A stretch of DNA of 20,057 nucleotides from an uncultured Anaerolineales bacterium. Its GTDB lineage: Bacteria > Chloroflexota > Anaerolineae > Anaerolineales > Villigracilaceae. The notes beneath the pieces were generated by a model that made no database searches, was not told where the DNA came from, and saw nothing but the letters and a program-made list of their open reading frames with translations. Position 1 is the stretch's first letter. The number at the start of each line of letters is the position of its first letter. The position numbers were made by a program, and so were the translations under genes. The stretch spans positions 1 to 20,057 of the forward strand of contig CALLJA010000238.1 in the NCBI GenBank assembly GCA_938008865.1, in the 5' to 3' direction. Below, one piece after another: positions 14,836 through 20,057 of the stretch.

Positions 14836-16044
14836 CTGGTAACGTTTCCCCTCCACCGTCACCAGGCGGACGCAGACCCTGCGTCCGCTTTTGATTCCCA
14901 GTTCGAAGGGAATTTCGTCCCTACGCGCCGACCGAACAGCCTGGGCGGCGCTGTGGAAGGTTTCCCCGTCCCAATCGGGGTCCACCTCCCAAGAGTCCAG
15001 CTGCAGACGGGTTTCCAAGGCAATGGAGGCCGGTGCGAGGCAGACTTTCGTCTTCGGCGGTTTCGTCCATACGGCAGGGGAAGCAGAGTCCTGCTCGAGC
15101 GAAAAGGCGATCCCCGAAACGGTCAGCCGCTTGCGGGTCGTCTGGATGGCGTGCGAGGCCGCGTCCGAGGCGAGGAAACGCCGTCCCAGGCGGGCGGCGA
15201 CAGCAGGCGTCGTCCCCGATCCGCAGAAGAAATCAGCCACCAGGTCGCCAGGGTTGGACGAGGCCAGGACGATACGTTCCAGCATGGCCTCGGGCTTCTG
15301 GGTGGGATAGCCCGTGCGCTCGCTATGCAGGCGCGCCACCACAGGGAAATACCACCAGTCTTCGGGGACTTTACCGCGCTCCAAGTCGGGAATTTTTCCA
15401 AAGCCCGCCTTGGGCGAAGATTTGAAAGTGTTGACCGTGCTTGGGTTGTACGGTTCGCGCACGGCATCTGCGTTGAAGGTGTAGCCGTCGCCTTTGATGT
15501 AGGCCAGAATAGTATCGTGTTTGCGGTTGAAAGCGCGGCGGATGGGCGAAGGGCCGTGATAAGTCCAGATGATCTCGTTGAGCAGGTTGTCGGGGCCGAG
15601 CAATTCATCGAGCAGCAGGCGGGCGTAGGCGTCGGCATGCCAGTCGAGGTGCAGGTACATCGTCCCGTTTGGGGCCAACAGGCGGGTCATCAGGGCCAGG
15701 CGTTCGTAGAGGAATTGCAGGTACTCGTCGAGGCTCCGCCAATGATCGTGGTAGCCATCGGTCAGCTGCCAATCCTGCGGCTTGCGCGAGTCTTCGCCGC
15801 GGCCAATGCGGGCGGGGTATTTACGATTGGTGAAGAAGGGCGGGTCGGCGTAGATAAGGTTGAGCTTGCCTTCGTATTCAGGCAACAACGCCGAGAGAAT
15901 GGCGAAATTATCGCCCTGGAACAATCGGTTCTCAGGGCGGGTGCGCGGATCCCCCTGCCCCTGCGGGTACACGAACGAGTCGAGTTGCAGGGAAGCGGGG
16001 GCTGGTTCGCGCAGATGCTTATCGGGCCAGGTGATGTGAGGCAT
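14794..16044 (-). CDS. Beta-class DNA methyltransferase (N6-adenine or N4-cytosine)
   Basis: A 416-residue SAM-dependent DNA methylase. The catalytic motif IV is D67-P-P-F (LIYADPPFF). The SAM-binding motif I comes later (DFFCGSGTT, 271-279), preceded by YPTQKPEAMLERI. Order IV then I defines the beta class, as in type III Mod and many solitary adenine methylases. DPPF instead of DPPY is a tolerated variant. No restriction subunit is adjacent. The ATG at 16044 is chosen because it overlaps the upstream stop as TGATG. The frame is open further upstream, but that extension reads through the transpeptidase gene. The 3' end overlaps the response regulator by 42 nt, and its coding sequence contains that gene's terminator hairpin. 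Confidence 0.88.
   Translation of the reverse strand: MPHITWPDKHLREPAPASLQLDSFVYPQGQGDPRTRPENRLFQGDNFAILSALLPEYEGKLNLIYADPPFFTNRKYPARIGRGEDSRKPQDWQLTDGYHDHWRSLDEYLQFLYERLALMTRLLAPNGTMYLHLDWHADAYARLLLDELLGPDNLLNEIIWTYHGPSPIRRAFNRKHDTILAYIKGDGYTFNADAVREPYNPSTVNTFKSSPKAGFGKIPDLERGKVPEDWWYFPVVARLHSERTGYPTQKPEAMLERIVLASSNPGDLVADFFCGSGTTPAVAARLGRRFLASDAASHAIQTTRKRLTVSGIAFSLEQDSASPAVWTKPPKTKVCLAPASIALETRLQLDSWEVDPDWDGETFHSAAQAVRSARRDEIPFELGIKSGRRVCVRLVTVEGKRYQLEVQPIADTADGL
14866..14892 (+). terminator. Terminator of the response regulator, inside the opposing CDS
   Basis: GCGGACGCAG, loop ACC, CTGCGTCCGC (perfect 10-bp stem, 14866-14888) followed by TTTT. It lies 30 nt past the response regulator stop on the + strand. 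The same bases encode the SGRRVCVR part of the methyltransferase tail on the minus strand. Confidence 0.75.
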
Positions 16045-17099
16045 CAGTAGTGGATCTCGACAGTGGTGCCGTACCCGCGGAAGTAATACTCGGTGTTCAA
16101 TTCCTGTGCGACATGGACAGGGGTGGCCCAGCGGAAGATCCACCTGGCCTCCTCGGTGCGCATGTTGATACAGCCGTGACTCATGGGCGAGCCAAAATTC
16201 TCGTGCCAGTAAGTGCCGTGGAAGGCATGGCCCACATCCGTGAAGAAACAGGTCCACGGAACGCCAGGCAGTTCGTAGCCATCCGCGTCGGCCAACAGGT
16301 TGCCATTGCCCATGTGCTTGGCGGGCATCTTCTCCTGGATGTTGAACTTACCCTCGGGGGTCTTGGTGGAAATTTCCTTCGGGTTACGGCGGGCATTGGG
16401 CAGGCCCGATGCAATATTGGTCTGGAAGACAGTACTGCCCTTCTCGTAGGCGGTCAACACCTGAGTGGTCAGGTTGACCTCGATGTGCTTATCCTCCCAA
16501 GCCAGGTCGGGCGAAATGGGTGTGATCTCCTCATGCGGGATGGGCCGCAGGTGGACGGCGGGGGCAAAGTAGCTGCCCGTCAACTCATCGAAGACGCGAT
16601 AGTAAGGTGTGCCGTCGGGGCCGTCCACAATCTGGTCCACCCAATGCACCGACCCGTAATACAGCCTGGGATTGAGCACCTGCCAGCCGTAGGTCTTGGT
16701 GTAGCGATATGGCTGGGTAAACGGGACCGAGACATCCACCAGGCGGCGTTCACCTTCGGGGATGAAATCCAGCGGGAGGTTGTAGAGGATCTTGACGCGC
16801 TGCAGGCGGGCACGGTGCATGTACCCGCCCCACACACGGTACCAGACAGGGTTGTAGGTCGGCTCCTCGGCGGTCACCTGTCCATAAATATGGACCAGGT
16901 CGTCGCGATACCAGGTGCCCGTGATGATGCTCTTGTCGGATGGCTCCTTGTATACGCTGACGGAGTTGGTAGCAATACGCACCACGTCGCTGTCATCAAA
17001 CCCGCCCAGGCTGGCGGGAACCAGAGGCGAAAATGCCAGACTGGCCGCGCTGAGGCCGCCGAATTTGAGGAAGTCGCGTCGGGTCAATTTGGAGGTCAT
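16044..17099 (-). CDS. Tat-exported L,D-transpeptidase (YkuD)
   Basis: A 351-residue cell-wall enzyme. The N-terminus is a twin-arginine signal (T-R7-R8-D-F-L-K-F-G-G, then a hydrophobic run to about 33). Residues about 38-105 look SH3-like (SVSVYKEPSD). The C-terminal YkuD domain (about 205-335) has H294 in FHGTYWHE and the active-site motif S307-H308-G309-C310-I-N-M. Such enzymes form 3-3 peptidoglycan crosslinks or attach proteins to the wall. The catalytic Cys makes Tat export in folded form plausible. Its stop (TGA) overlaps the methyltransferase ATG by one base. There is no Shine-Dalgarno; a -10 box sits 7 nt upstream. Confidence 0.93.
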   Translation of the reverse strand: MTSKLTRRDFLKFGGLSAASLAFSPLVPASLGGFDDSDVVRIATNSVSVYKEPSDKSIITGTWYRDDLVHIYGQVTAEEPTYNPVWYRVWGGYMHRARLQRVKILYNLPLDFIPEGERRLVDVSVPFTQPYRYTKTYGWQVLNPRLYYGSVHWVDQIVDGPDGTPYYRVFDELTGSYFAPAVHLRPIPHEEITPISPDLAWEDKHIEVNLTTQVLTAYEKGSTVFQTNIASGLPNARRNPKEISTKTPEGKFNIQEKMPAKHMGNGNLLADADGYELPGVPWTCFFTDVGHAFHGTYWHENFGSPMSHGCINMRTEEARWIFRWATPVHVAQELNTEYYFRGYGTTVEIHY

Positions 17100-17106
17100 G
17101 AGCGGG

Positions 17107-17112
17107 ATTGTA
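17107..17112 (-). promoter_or_regulatory. -10 box of the L,D-transpeptidase operon
   Basis: TACAAT on the minus strand ends 7 nt before the ATG at 17099, so transcription would start at or next to the A of ATG. The -35 region is weak. This suggests a leaderless mRNA. Confidence 0.45.
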
Positions 17113-17137
17113 CCCGAAAAAGGTTACGATTAAATGA

Positions 17138-17168
17138 GAACTGCCCTTCGCTGCGCGAAGGGCAGTTC
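17138..17168 (-). terminator. Strong hairpin after the SWIM gene
   Basis: A perfect 14-bp stem (GAACTGCCCTTCGC and complement) with loop TGC, 17 nt past the SWIM gene stop. The following minus-strand sequence is T-rich (TCATTTAAT) but lacks a clean T-run. It lies 26 nt before the L,D-transpeptidase -10 box and probably insulates the two units. Confidence 0.7.
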
Positions 17169-17185
17169 ATGTATTCGATTTTTGC

Positions 17186-17428
17186 TTACGCTTCGGCGGT
17201 CTCGACGATCATGTCTTTGAGCAGAATATCGAGGGCCATGGTGTGGCCGCAGCGCTTGTGGGTCAGGAAAAACTCGCAGTCGCAGGTGAAGGCACCGTTA
17301 TCGTACTGAACATGGTGATCGTTATTATCGCCATGGAAGGTGAGGTCGAATTTATTGAAGCGGAAGCGACGGCGGTCTTCTGCGTAACGCTTGGCTTTTT
17401 CGAGCTTGCCGATCAGTCCGTAATCCAT
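17186..17428 (-). CDS. SWIM zinc-finger miniprotein
   Basis: An 80-residue protein with one recognisable motif, a SWIM-type zinc finger C49-D-C51-x8-C60-G-H62 (CxCxnCxH). The N-terminal 25 residues are basic (KAKRYAEDRRRFRF) and could contact nucleic acid. SWIM domains bind DNA or proteins and usually sit in larger proteins such as SWI2/SNF2 helicases or transposases. A free-standing copy has no assignable function. ATG at 17428 is preferred over a 24-codon upstream extension because AAGGAG (17443-17438) lies 9 nt before it. The extension would run through the leader terminator. It has its own promoter. Confidence 0.8.
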   Translation of the reverse strand: MDYGLIGKLEKAKRYAEDRRRFRFNKFDLTFHGDNNDHHVQYDNGAFTCDCEFFLTHKRCGHTMALDILLKDMIVETAEA

Positions 17429-17460
17429 TGTGGGTTTCTCCTTTTCGGAAAAGAAGGTAA

Positions 17461-17492
17461 ACAAAAAGGCACACGGTGATACCGCGTGCCTT
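17461..17492 (-). terminator. Intrinsic terminator in the SWIM gene leader (possible attenuator)
   Basis: On the minus strand AAGGCAC-G-CGGT, loop ATC, ACCG-T-GTGCCTT forms an 11-bp stem with one internal mismatch, followed by TTTTTGT. It lies between the SWIM promoter and its ribosome-binding site, about 50 nt into the predicted transcript. It could attenuate this gene or stop readthrough from nadE. Confidence 0.75.
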
Positions 17493-17552
17493 CGTTTCAA
17501 AAGCGGGGGTTTTCTTCAAACATTCGCATATCAGCAAGTTACCTTAGCGACG

Positions 17553-17581
17553 AGTATAGCCAGTTTCGGGGGGTAAGTCAA
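17553..17581 (-). promoter_or_regulatory. Promoter of the SWIM gene
   Basis: On the minus strand TTGACT (17581-17576) and TATACT (17558-17553) are separated by exactly 17 nt. Predicted start is near 17546, giving a leader of about 118 nt. Confidence 0.8.
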
Positions 17582-17613
17582 CACCCAAAAGTCATAATTT
17601 TCAAAATCGTTAA

Positions 17614-17637
17614 GGTGACGTATATCAAACGTTCACC
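17614..17637 (-). terminator. Possible weak terminator after nadE
   Basis: GGTGACGT and ACGTTCACC pair across 7 nt with one bulge, 28 nt past the nadE stop. The downstream minus-strand sequence is TTAACGATTTT, without a clean T-run. Confidence 0.35.
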
Positions 17638-17665
17638 TGCCGCCCGTAAACGTGCCTATACGCAA

Positions 17666-18493
17666 TCAGGTACCCCAATCCCGCAAGTAGAGGAAGTCAT
17701 AGCCAATGGTGCGGTTGCTGATCTTGGCAATGGGTGGCAACATACGCTTGAACTGAAAGCGGCGCACACGCGCTACCACCCCATTGACGAACTTCTCATC
17801 GAAACCCGCCTCGACCGCCTCCTGCGGCATGTAGCGCTGGTCGATCAGTAGATAAAGGAGCCTGTCGGCCTCTTCGTAGGTGAAACCCAACTCGCTCTCA
17901 TCGGTCTGACCCGCCCACAGGTCGGCGGAGGGCGACTTGTCGACGATGGGCGCGGGGACATTCAGGGCGCGGGACAGTTGCCGCACCTGGGTCTTGTACA
18001 GGTCGCCGATGGGGTTGATTGCGCTGGCCGAGTCGCCGAACATGGTGCTGTAACCCAGCAGGATCTCGGTCTTGTTGCTGGTGCCGACCACGAGACCCTT
18101 GAAGGCTTCGGACTGGTCGTACAGCACGATCATGCGCGCGCGCGCCATCAGATTGCCCTTGCGCACTTTGGACATTTCGGGTTCGAGACGGATGAGCGGC
18201 TCGACCATATCGGTGATCTCGATGGTCTTGCTCTGCACGCCAAGTTGGTCAATCAACAATTGGGCATGGTCGAGCGAATCGCGGCTGGAGGATTTGTAGG
18301 GCATGCGCACGGCCAGCACGTTTTCGGGTCCTAGCGCCTGGGCCGCCAGGACGCAGGAGAGGGCCGAGTCGATGCCGCCCGAGAGTCCCACCACGGCACG
18401 GAGGAAGCCGACGCGCGTGATCTCGGATTTGATGAAGCCCGTCAGAATCTGGCAGGCCAGGTCGGTGTTGATGGTGAGGTCGATGTCAGTCAC
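17666..18493 (-). CDS. nadE: NAD+ synthetase, synthetase subunit
   Basis: A 275-residue ATP pyrophosphatase-type enzyme making NAD+ from deamido-NAD+. The PP-loop is S38-GGIDS43. Further family motifs are GTSNKTEILLGY, a FGDSASAINPIGDLYKTQVR stretch and KSPSADLWAGQTDESELG. Length matches stand-alone NadE of about 270 residues. The start is GTG at 18493. The upstream glutaminase stop lies inside this gene (8-nt overlap, 18486-18493), so translation is coupled. With the upstream gene it supplies the two halves of a glutamine-dependent NAD+ synthetase. Confidence 0.93.
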   Translation of the reverse strand: MTDIDLTINTDLACQILTGFIKSEITRVGFLRAVVGLSGGIDSALSCVLAAQALGPENVLAVRMPYKSSSRDSLDHAQLLIDQLGVQSKTIEITDMVEPLIRLEPEMSKVRKGNLMARARMIVLYDQSEAFKGLVVGTSNKTEILLGYSTMFGDSASAINPIGDLYKTQVRQLSRALNVPAPIVDKSPSADLWAGQTDESELGFTYEEADRLLYLLIDQRYMPQEAVEAGFDEKFVNGVVARVRRFQFKRMLPPIAKISNRTIGYDFLYLRDWGT

Positions 18494-19337
18494 GGGAAAG
18501 AATCCTATCGAGTTCGCTGCGCACGAGGCCCGTACGCTCGTCGCGCAACAGTGGCAGGCGCGCGCGGGTGCGGCGCAGTTGATTCAAGTCCAGTTCGGCG
18601 TAGGTAAGCGCCTCTTCATTGTAGGGACCGTGAACCAGTTCCTCGCCGTTTGGGTCGAAAACAGTCGTCCCGCCCCAGAAATGCAGCCCGTCCTCGTAGC
18701 CGACGCGGTTGGCGTGCGCCACGAAGCAGGTGAACATGCTGGCGTAAGCCATGTTGATGCGCTCTACCCAGCGCGCGGATTCGAGCTTTTCGTTGTCGCC
18801 CAGTCCGCGGCCCGGTGAAGCGGACGAGAACAGCAGGATGTCGGCGCCATCCAGCCAGAGCAGGTAGGGCGGCGAGGCGTGCCAGAAATCCTCGCAGATG
18901 AGCATGCCCATGCGTCCGAAGCGCGTGTCGAAGGCACGGACCGAGTCGCCCCAGGCAAAGAAGCGGCCCTCATCGAACAGACCGTAGGTGGGCAGATATA
19001 CCTTGTGGTGGACATGCAGTACCTTCCCGCCAGAGAGATAGGCGGAGGCAATAAAAAAGCGATGGCGAGAGTCTTCGTCCACGAAGCCAATCACCAGGTC
19101 CAGGTCGTGACTGGCCTGGAGCAACGGCTTGAAAATAGGATCGTCATCCGTTGGGCGATGGGCCACGAAGGAGACCAGGTCCTGCAAAACATAGCCCGTC
19201 AGCGAAAGTTCGGGGAAGACCAGCAGGTCGGTCTTTTGCTGTCTGGCTTCGTCGATCAGGCTGAGGTGCTTGTCGAGGTTGGCCTGCACGTCGCCGAGTT
19301 TGGTGTTGATCTGGGCAAGGGCGAGTTGAAGTTTCAT
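18486..19337 (-). CDS. Nitrilase-superfamily glutaminase partner of NadE
   Basis: A 283-residue carbon-nitrogen hydrolase with the nitrilase triad E43 (FPELSLTGY), K112 (HHKVYLPTYG) and C148 (LICEDFWH). KVYLPTYGLFDEGRFF matches the glutaminase domain of glutamine-dependent NAD+ synthetases. It therefore likely releases ammonia from glutamine for the NadE encoded next. In most bacteria with this activity the two domains are one protein of roughly 550-680 residues. Here they are separate genes. ATG at 19337 begins the conserved KLQLALAQIN strand. The 29-codon upstream extension is not family-like. No Shine-Dalgarno is visible. TAAGAT at 19353-19348 may be a -10 box, weakly supported. Confidence 0.9.
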   Translation of the reverse strand: MKLQLALAQINTKLGDVQANLDKHLSLIDEARQQKTDLLVFPELSLTGYVLQDLVSFVAHRPTDDDPIFKPLLQASHDLDLVIGFVDEDSRHRFFIASAYLSGGKVLHVHHKVYLPTYGLFDEGRFFAWGDSVRAFDTRFGRMGMLICEDFWHASPPYLLWLDGADILLFSSASPGRGLGDNEKLESARWVERINMAYASMFTCFVAHANRVGYEDGLHFWGGTTVFDPNGEELVHGPYNEEALTYAELDLNQLRRTRARLPLLRDERTGLVRSELDRILSRD

Positions 19338-19401
19338 AAGTATGAGAATCTTACCACCAAAAATATGGGCTAAAAATCTGGAAATGAACAACGTAGAATT
19401 T

Positions 19402-19619
19402 AACACAAAGGCGCGAAGGCGCAAAGATCTAAAGGCCTCATTGAGAATCGTCGTGATAAAAACCTTTGAACACGGATTACACGGACGGACACGGAAAACG
19501 CGGATTTTTTAACCTTTTCCGTGTGAATCCGTGAAATCCGCGTTATCCGTGTACAAAATTATGACAAGCCCCCACGGACCATTCAAGAGCTTTCCTTTGC
19601 GACCCTGCGCCTTTGCGTT
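19402..19619. repeat. Outer inverted repeat, CAAAGGCGC type
   Basis: Arms 19402-19426 and 19595-19619 (25 nt each) match at 20 positions in opposite orientation. The core words are CAAAGGCGC and GCAAAG. They enclose a second, unrelated inverted repeat. No gene is visible between 19338 and 19759. Confidence 0.65.
19470..19552. repeat. Inner inverted repeat, ACACGGATT type
   Basis: Arms 19470-19498 and 19515-19552 pair over ACACGGAT, ACGGA and ACACGGAAAA. The right arm has about 9 more bases, one unit of a roughly 9-10 nt tandem word (ACACGGATT and variants). The loop is AT-rich. Confidence 0.65.
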
Positions 19620-19638
19620 GAATCTTGCTTCACAGCAT

Positions 19639-19668
19639 AAAAAAGCCCAACCAATTACAGCGGGCTTT
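19639..19668 (-). terminator. Terminator following the duplicated tRNA 3' end
   Basis: On the minus strand AAAGCCC (19668-19662) pairs with GGGCTTT across 13 nt, followed by a run of six T. It starts 2 nt beyond the CCA of the tRNA-like remnant. Confidence 0.65.
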
Positions 19669-19670
19669 GC

Positions 19671-19693
19671 TGGCGGGAAGGGAGGGATTCGAA
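19671..19693 (-). pseudogene. Duplicated 3' end of tRNA-Ser (att-like remnant)
   Basis: These 23 bases equal 19760-19782 exactly: the 3' CCA, discriminator, acceptor strand, half the T stem and the T loop of tRNA-Ser. Identity stops right after. The upstream sequence cannot complete a T stem or cloverleaf, so it is not a functional tRNA. Duplication of a tRNA 3' end is the footprint left by tRNA-targeting integrases. A tandem-tRNA deletion is the alternative. Confidence 0.65.
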
Positions 19694-19724
19694 TACCATC
19701 CTCTCAATCAGGGCGCATGAGGAG

Positions 19725-19759
19725 AAAATAAAGAGCCCGACTGATAGTCGGACTCTCTT
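19725..19759 (-). terminator. Terminator of tRNA-Ser
   Basis: Immediately after the tRNA CCA, the minus-strand RNA folds into a stem of 12 pairs (two G-U) with loop AUC, arms 19759-19746 and 19742-19731. TTTATTTT follows. Confidence 0.8.
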
Positions 19760-19850
19760 TGGCGGGAAGGGAGGGATTCGAACCCTCGGTGGACCGAAGG
19801 CCCACAACGGTTTTCGAGACCGTCCCATTCAACCACTCTGGCACCTTCCC
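19760..19850 (-). tRNA. tRNA-Ser (CGA)
   Basis: A 91-nt type II tRNA with an encoded CCA end. Acceptor GGGAAGG pairs with CCTTCCC, discriminator G. The anticodon loop is CTCGAAA (anticodon CGA, reading UCG). The long variable arm is built on GGGCCTTCGGTCC, and the T arm is GAGGG-TTCGAAT-CCCTC. The long variable arm and G73 fit serine. Confidence 0.95.
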
Positions 19851-19863
19851 AAGTGCGGCGCGT

Positions 19864-19869
19864 ATTATA
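19864..19869 (-). promoter_or_regulatory. -10 box of tRNA-Ser
   Basis: A perfect TATAAT on the minus strand, 13 nt before the tRNA 5' end and 2 nt past the RNase gene stop. The -35 position falls in that gene's last codons and matches poorly. Confidence 0.5.
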
Positions 19870-19871
19870 CC

Positions 19872-20057
19872 TTAAATCTCCACGCTTTCATGTAATTCAG
19901 GGTAATGGGTTCGATCGAATTTATTTTCCTTGAGCTTGGCGCGGAAAGCCGTCGCGGACTTCTCTTCACCGTGGACCAGGAAGACCTGCTTGACCTGGCC
20001 TTTGACTCCCAGCGCGTACTGCGTCAGCAGGTCCTGGCCTGCGTGGCCCGAGAGGCC
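19872..20057 (-). CDS. Beta-CASP metallo-beta-lactamase RNase, C-terminal part
   Basis: The last 61 residues of a gene running off the window. LSGHAGQDLLTQY carries the conserved His motif of beta-CASP nucleases. VFLVHGEEKSATAFRAKL followed by HYPELHESVEI is the RMMBL C-terminal pattern of zinc-dependent RNA-processing enzymes (YSH1/CPSF-73-like bacterial exonucleases). The rest of the metal site lies outside the window. It is followed on the same strand by tRNA-Ser, which has its own -10 box. Confidence 0.8.
   Translation of the reverse strand, partial: GLSGHAGQDLLTQYALGVKGQVKQVFLVHGEEKSATAFRAKLKENKFDRTHYPELHESVEI

Noticed and set aside
26..14914. Shared 13-mer TTCGAAGGGAATT at 26-38 and 14902-14914
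   Set aside because: One copy lies within conserved methyltransferase coding sequence and flanking identity is poor. Two short matches do not establish a repeat family.
16045..16257. 71-residue N-terminal extension of the methyltransferase
   Set aside because: It reads through the conserved YkuD coding region out of frame. ATG at 16044 overlaps the upstream stop and begins family-like sequence.
17429..17500. 24-codon extension of the SWIM protein
   Set aside because: It includes the intrinsic terminator and the AAGGAG site that serves the internal ATG.
19402..19619. CRISPR array
   Set aside because: The repeats are inverted and nested with unequal arms, not regularly spaced direct repeats with unique spacers.
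19671..19731. Second functional tRNA gene
   Set aside because: Only the acceptor, CCA and T-loop bases are present. The T stem cannot pair, and no anticodon arm can be built.

Overview
The window reads as about 20 kb of ordinary chromosome from a GC-rich, deep-branching bacterium. The protein mix points to an uncultured Chloroflexota, Anaerolineae-like organism: a PBP1C/alpha-2-macroglobulin pair, a thioredoxin-VKOR fusion, a SWIM miniprotein and a beta-CASP RNase. Abundant short palindromic intergenic repeats of the 'CACGGA' and 'CAAAGGCGC' types fit the same picture. This assignment is inference from gene flavour, not from a marker tree.

Layout. (1) 1-8709: a class A penicillin-binding protein (pbpC, +) faces a 1964-residue bacterial alpha-2-macroglobulin lipoprotein (-) with a CMEQ thioester. 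Two related hairpins separate them. (2) 8866-13834: a six-gene + strand cluster holds an ArsR/SmtB repressor, a PF03773-type permease, a small CxxC thioredoxin-like protein, a thioredoxin-type arsenate reductase, an exported thioredoxin-VKOR membrane fusion, and a radical SAM/SPASM enzyme with an AbrB-like N-terminus. It looks like a metalloid-response and redox operon with an unassigned radical SAM passenger. (3) 13861-14016: a bidirectional terminator and the initiator tRNA-fMet with a clear promoter. (4) 14117-14892: a winged-helix response regulator whose receiver lacks the phosphoacceptor aspartate. Its 3' end and terminator lie inside the next, opposing gene. (5) 17099-14794 (-): a Tat-exported L,D-transpeptidase translationally coupled to a solitary beta-class DNA methyltransferase. 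(6) 17581-17186 (-): an 80-residue SWIM zinc-finger protein with a strong promoter and an intrinsic terminator inside its leader. (7) 19337-17666 (-): glutamine-dependent NAD+ synthetase split into a nitrilase-type glutaminase and a synthetase that overlap by 8 nt. (8) 19338-19871: about 300 nt of nested inverted repeats, a duplicated tRNA 3' end, and tRNA-Ser(CGA) with terminator. (9) The window ends inside a beta-CASP metallo-beta-lactamase RNase gene.

Functionally, three loci concern the cell envelope (PBP1C, A2M, L,D-transpeptidase) and one concerns metalloid/thiol redox. Two concern information handling (methyltransferase, RNase) and one concerns NAD supply. The most unusual items are the composition of the ars-like operon, the AbrB-radical SAM fusion, the terminator embedded in an opposing coding sequence, the attenuator-like SWIM leader, and the 23-bp duplication of the tRNA-Ser 3' end.
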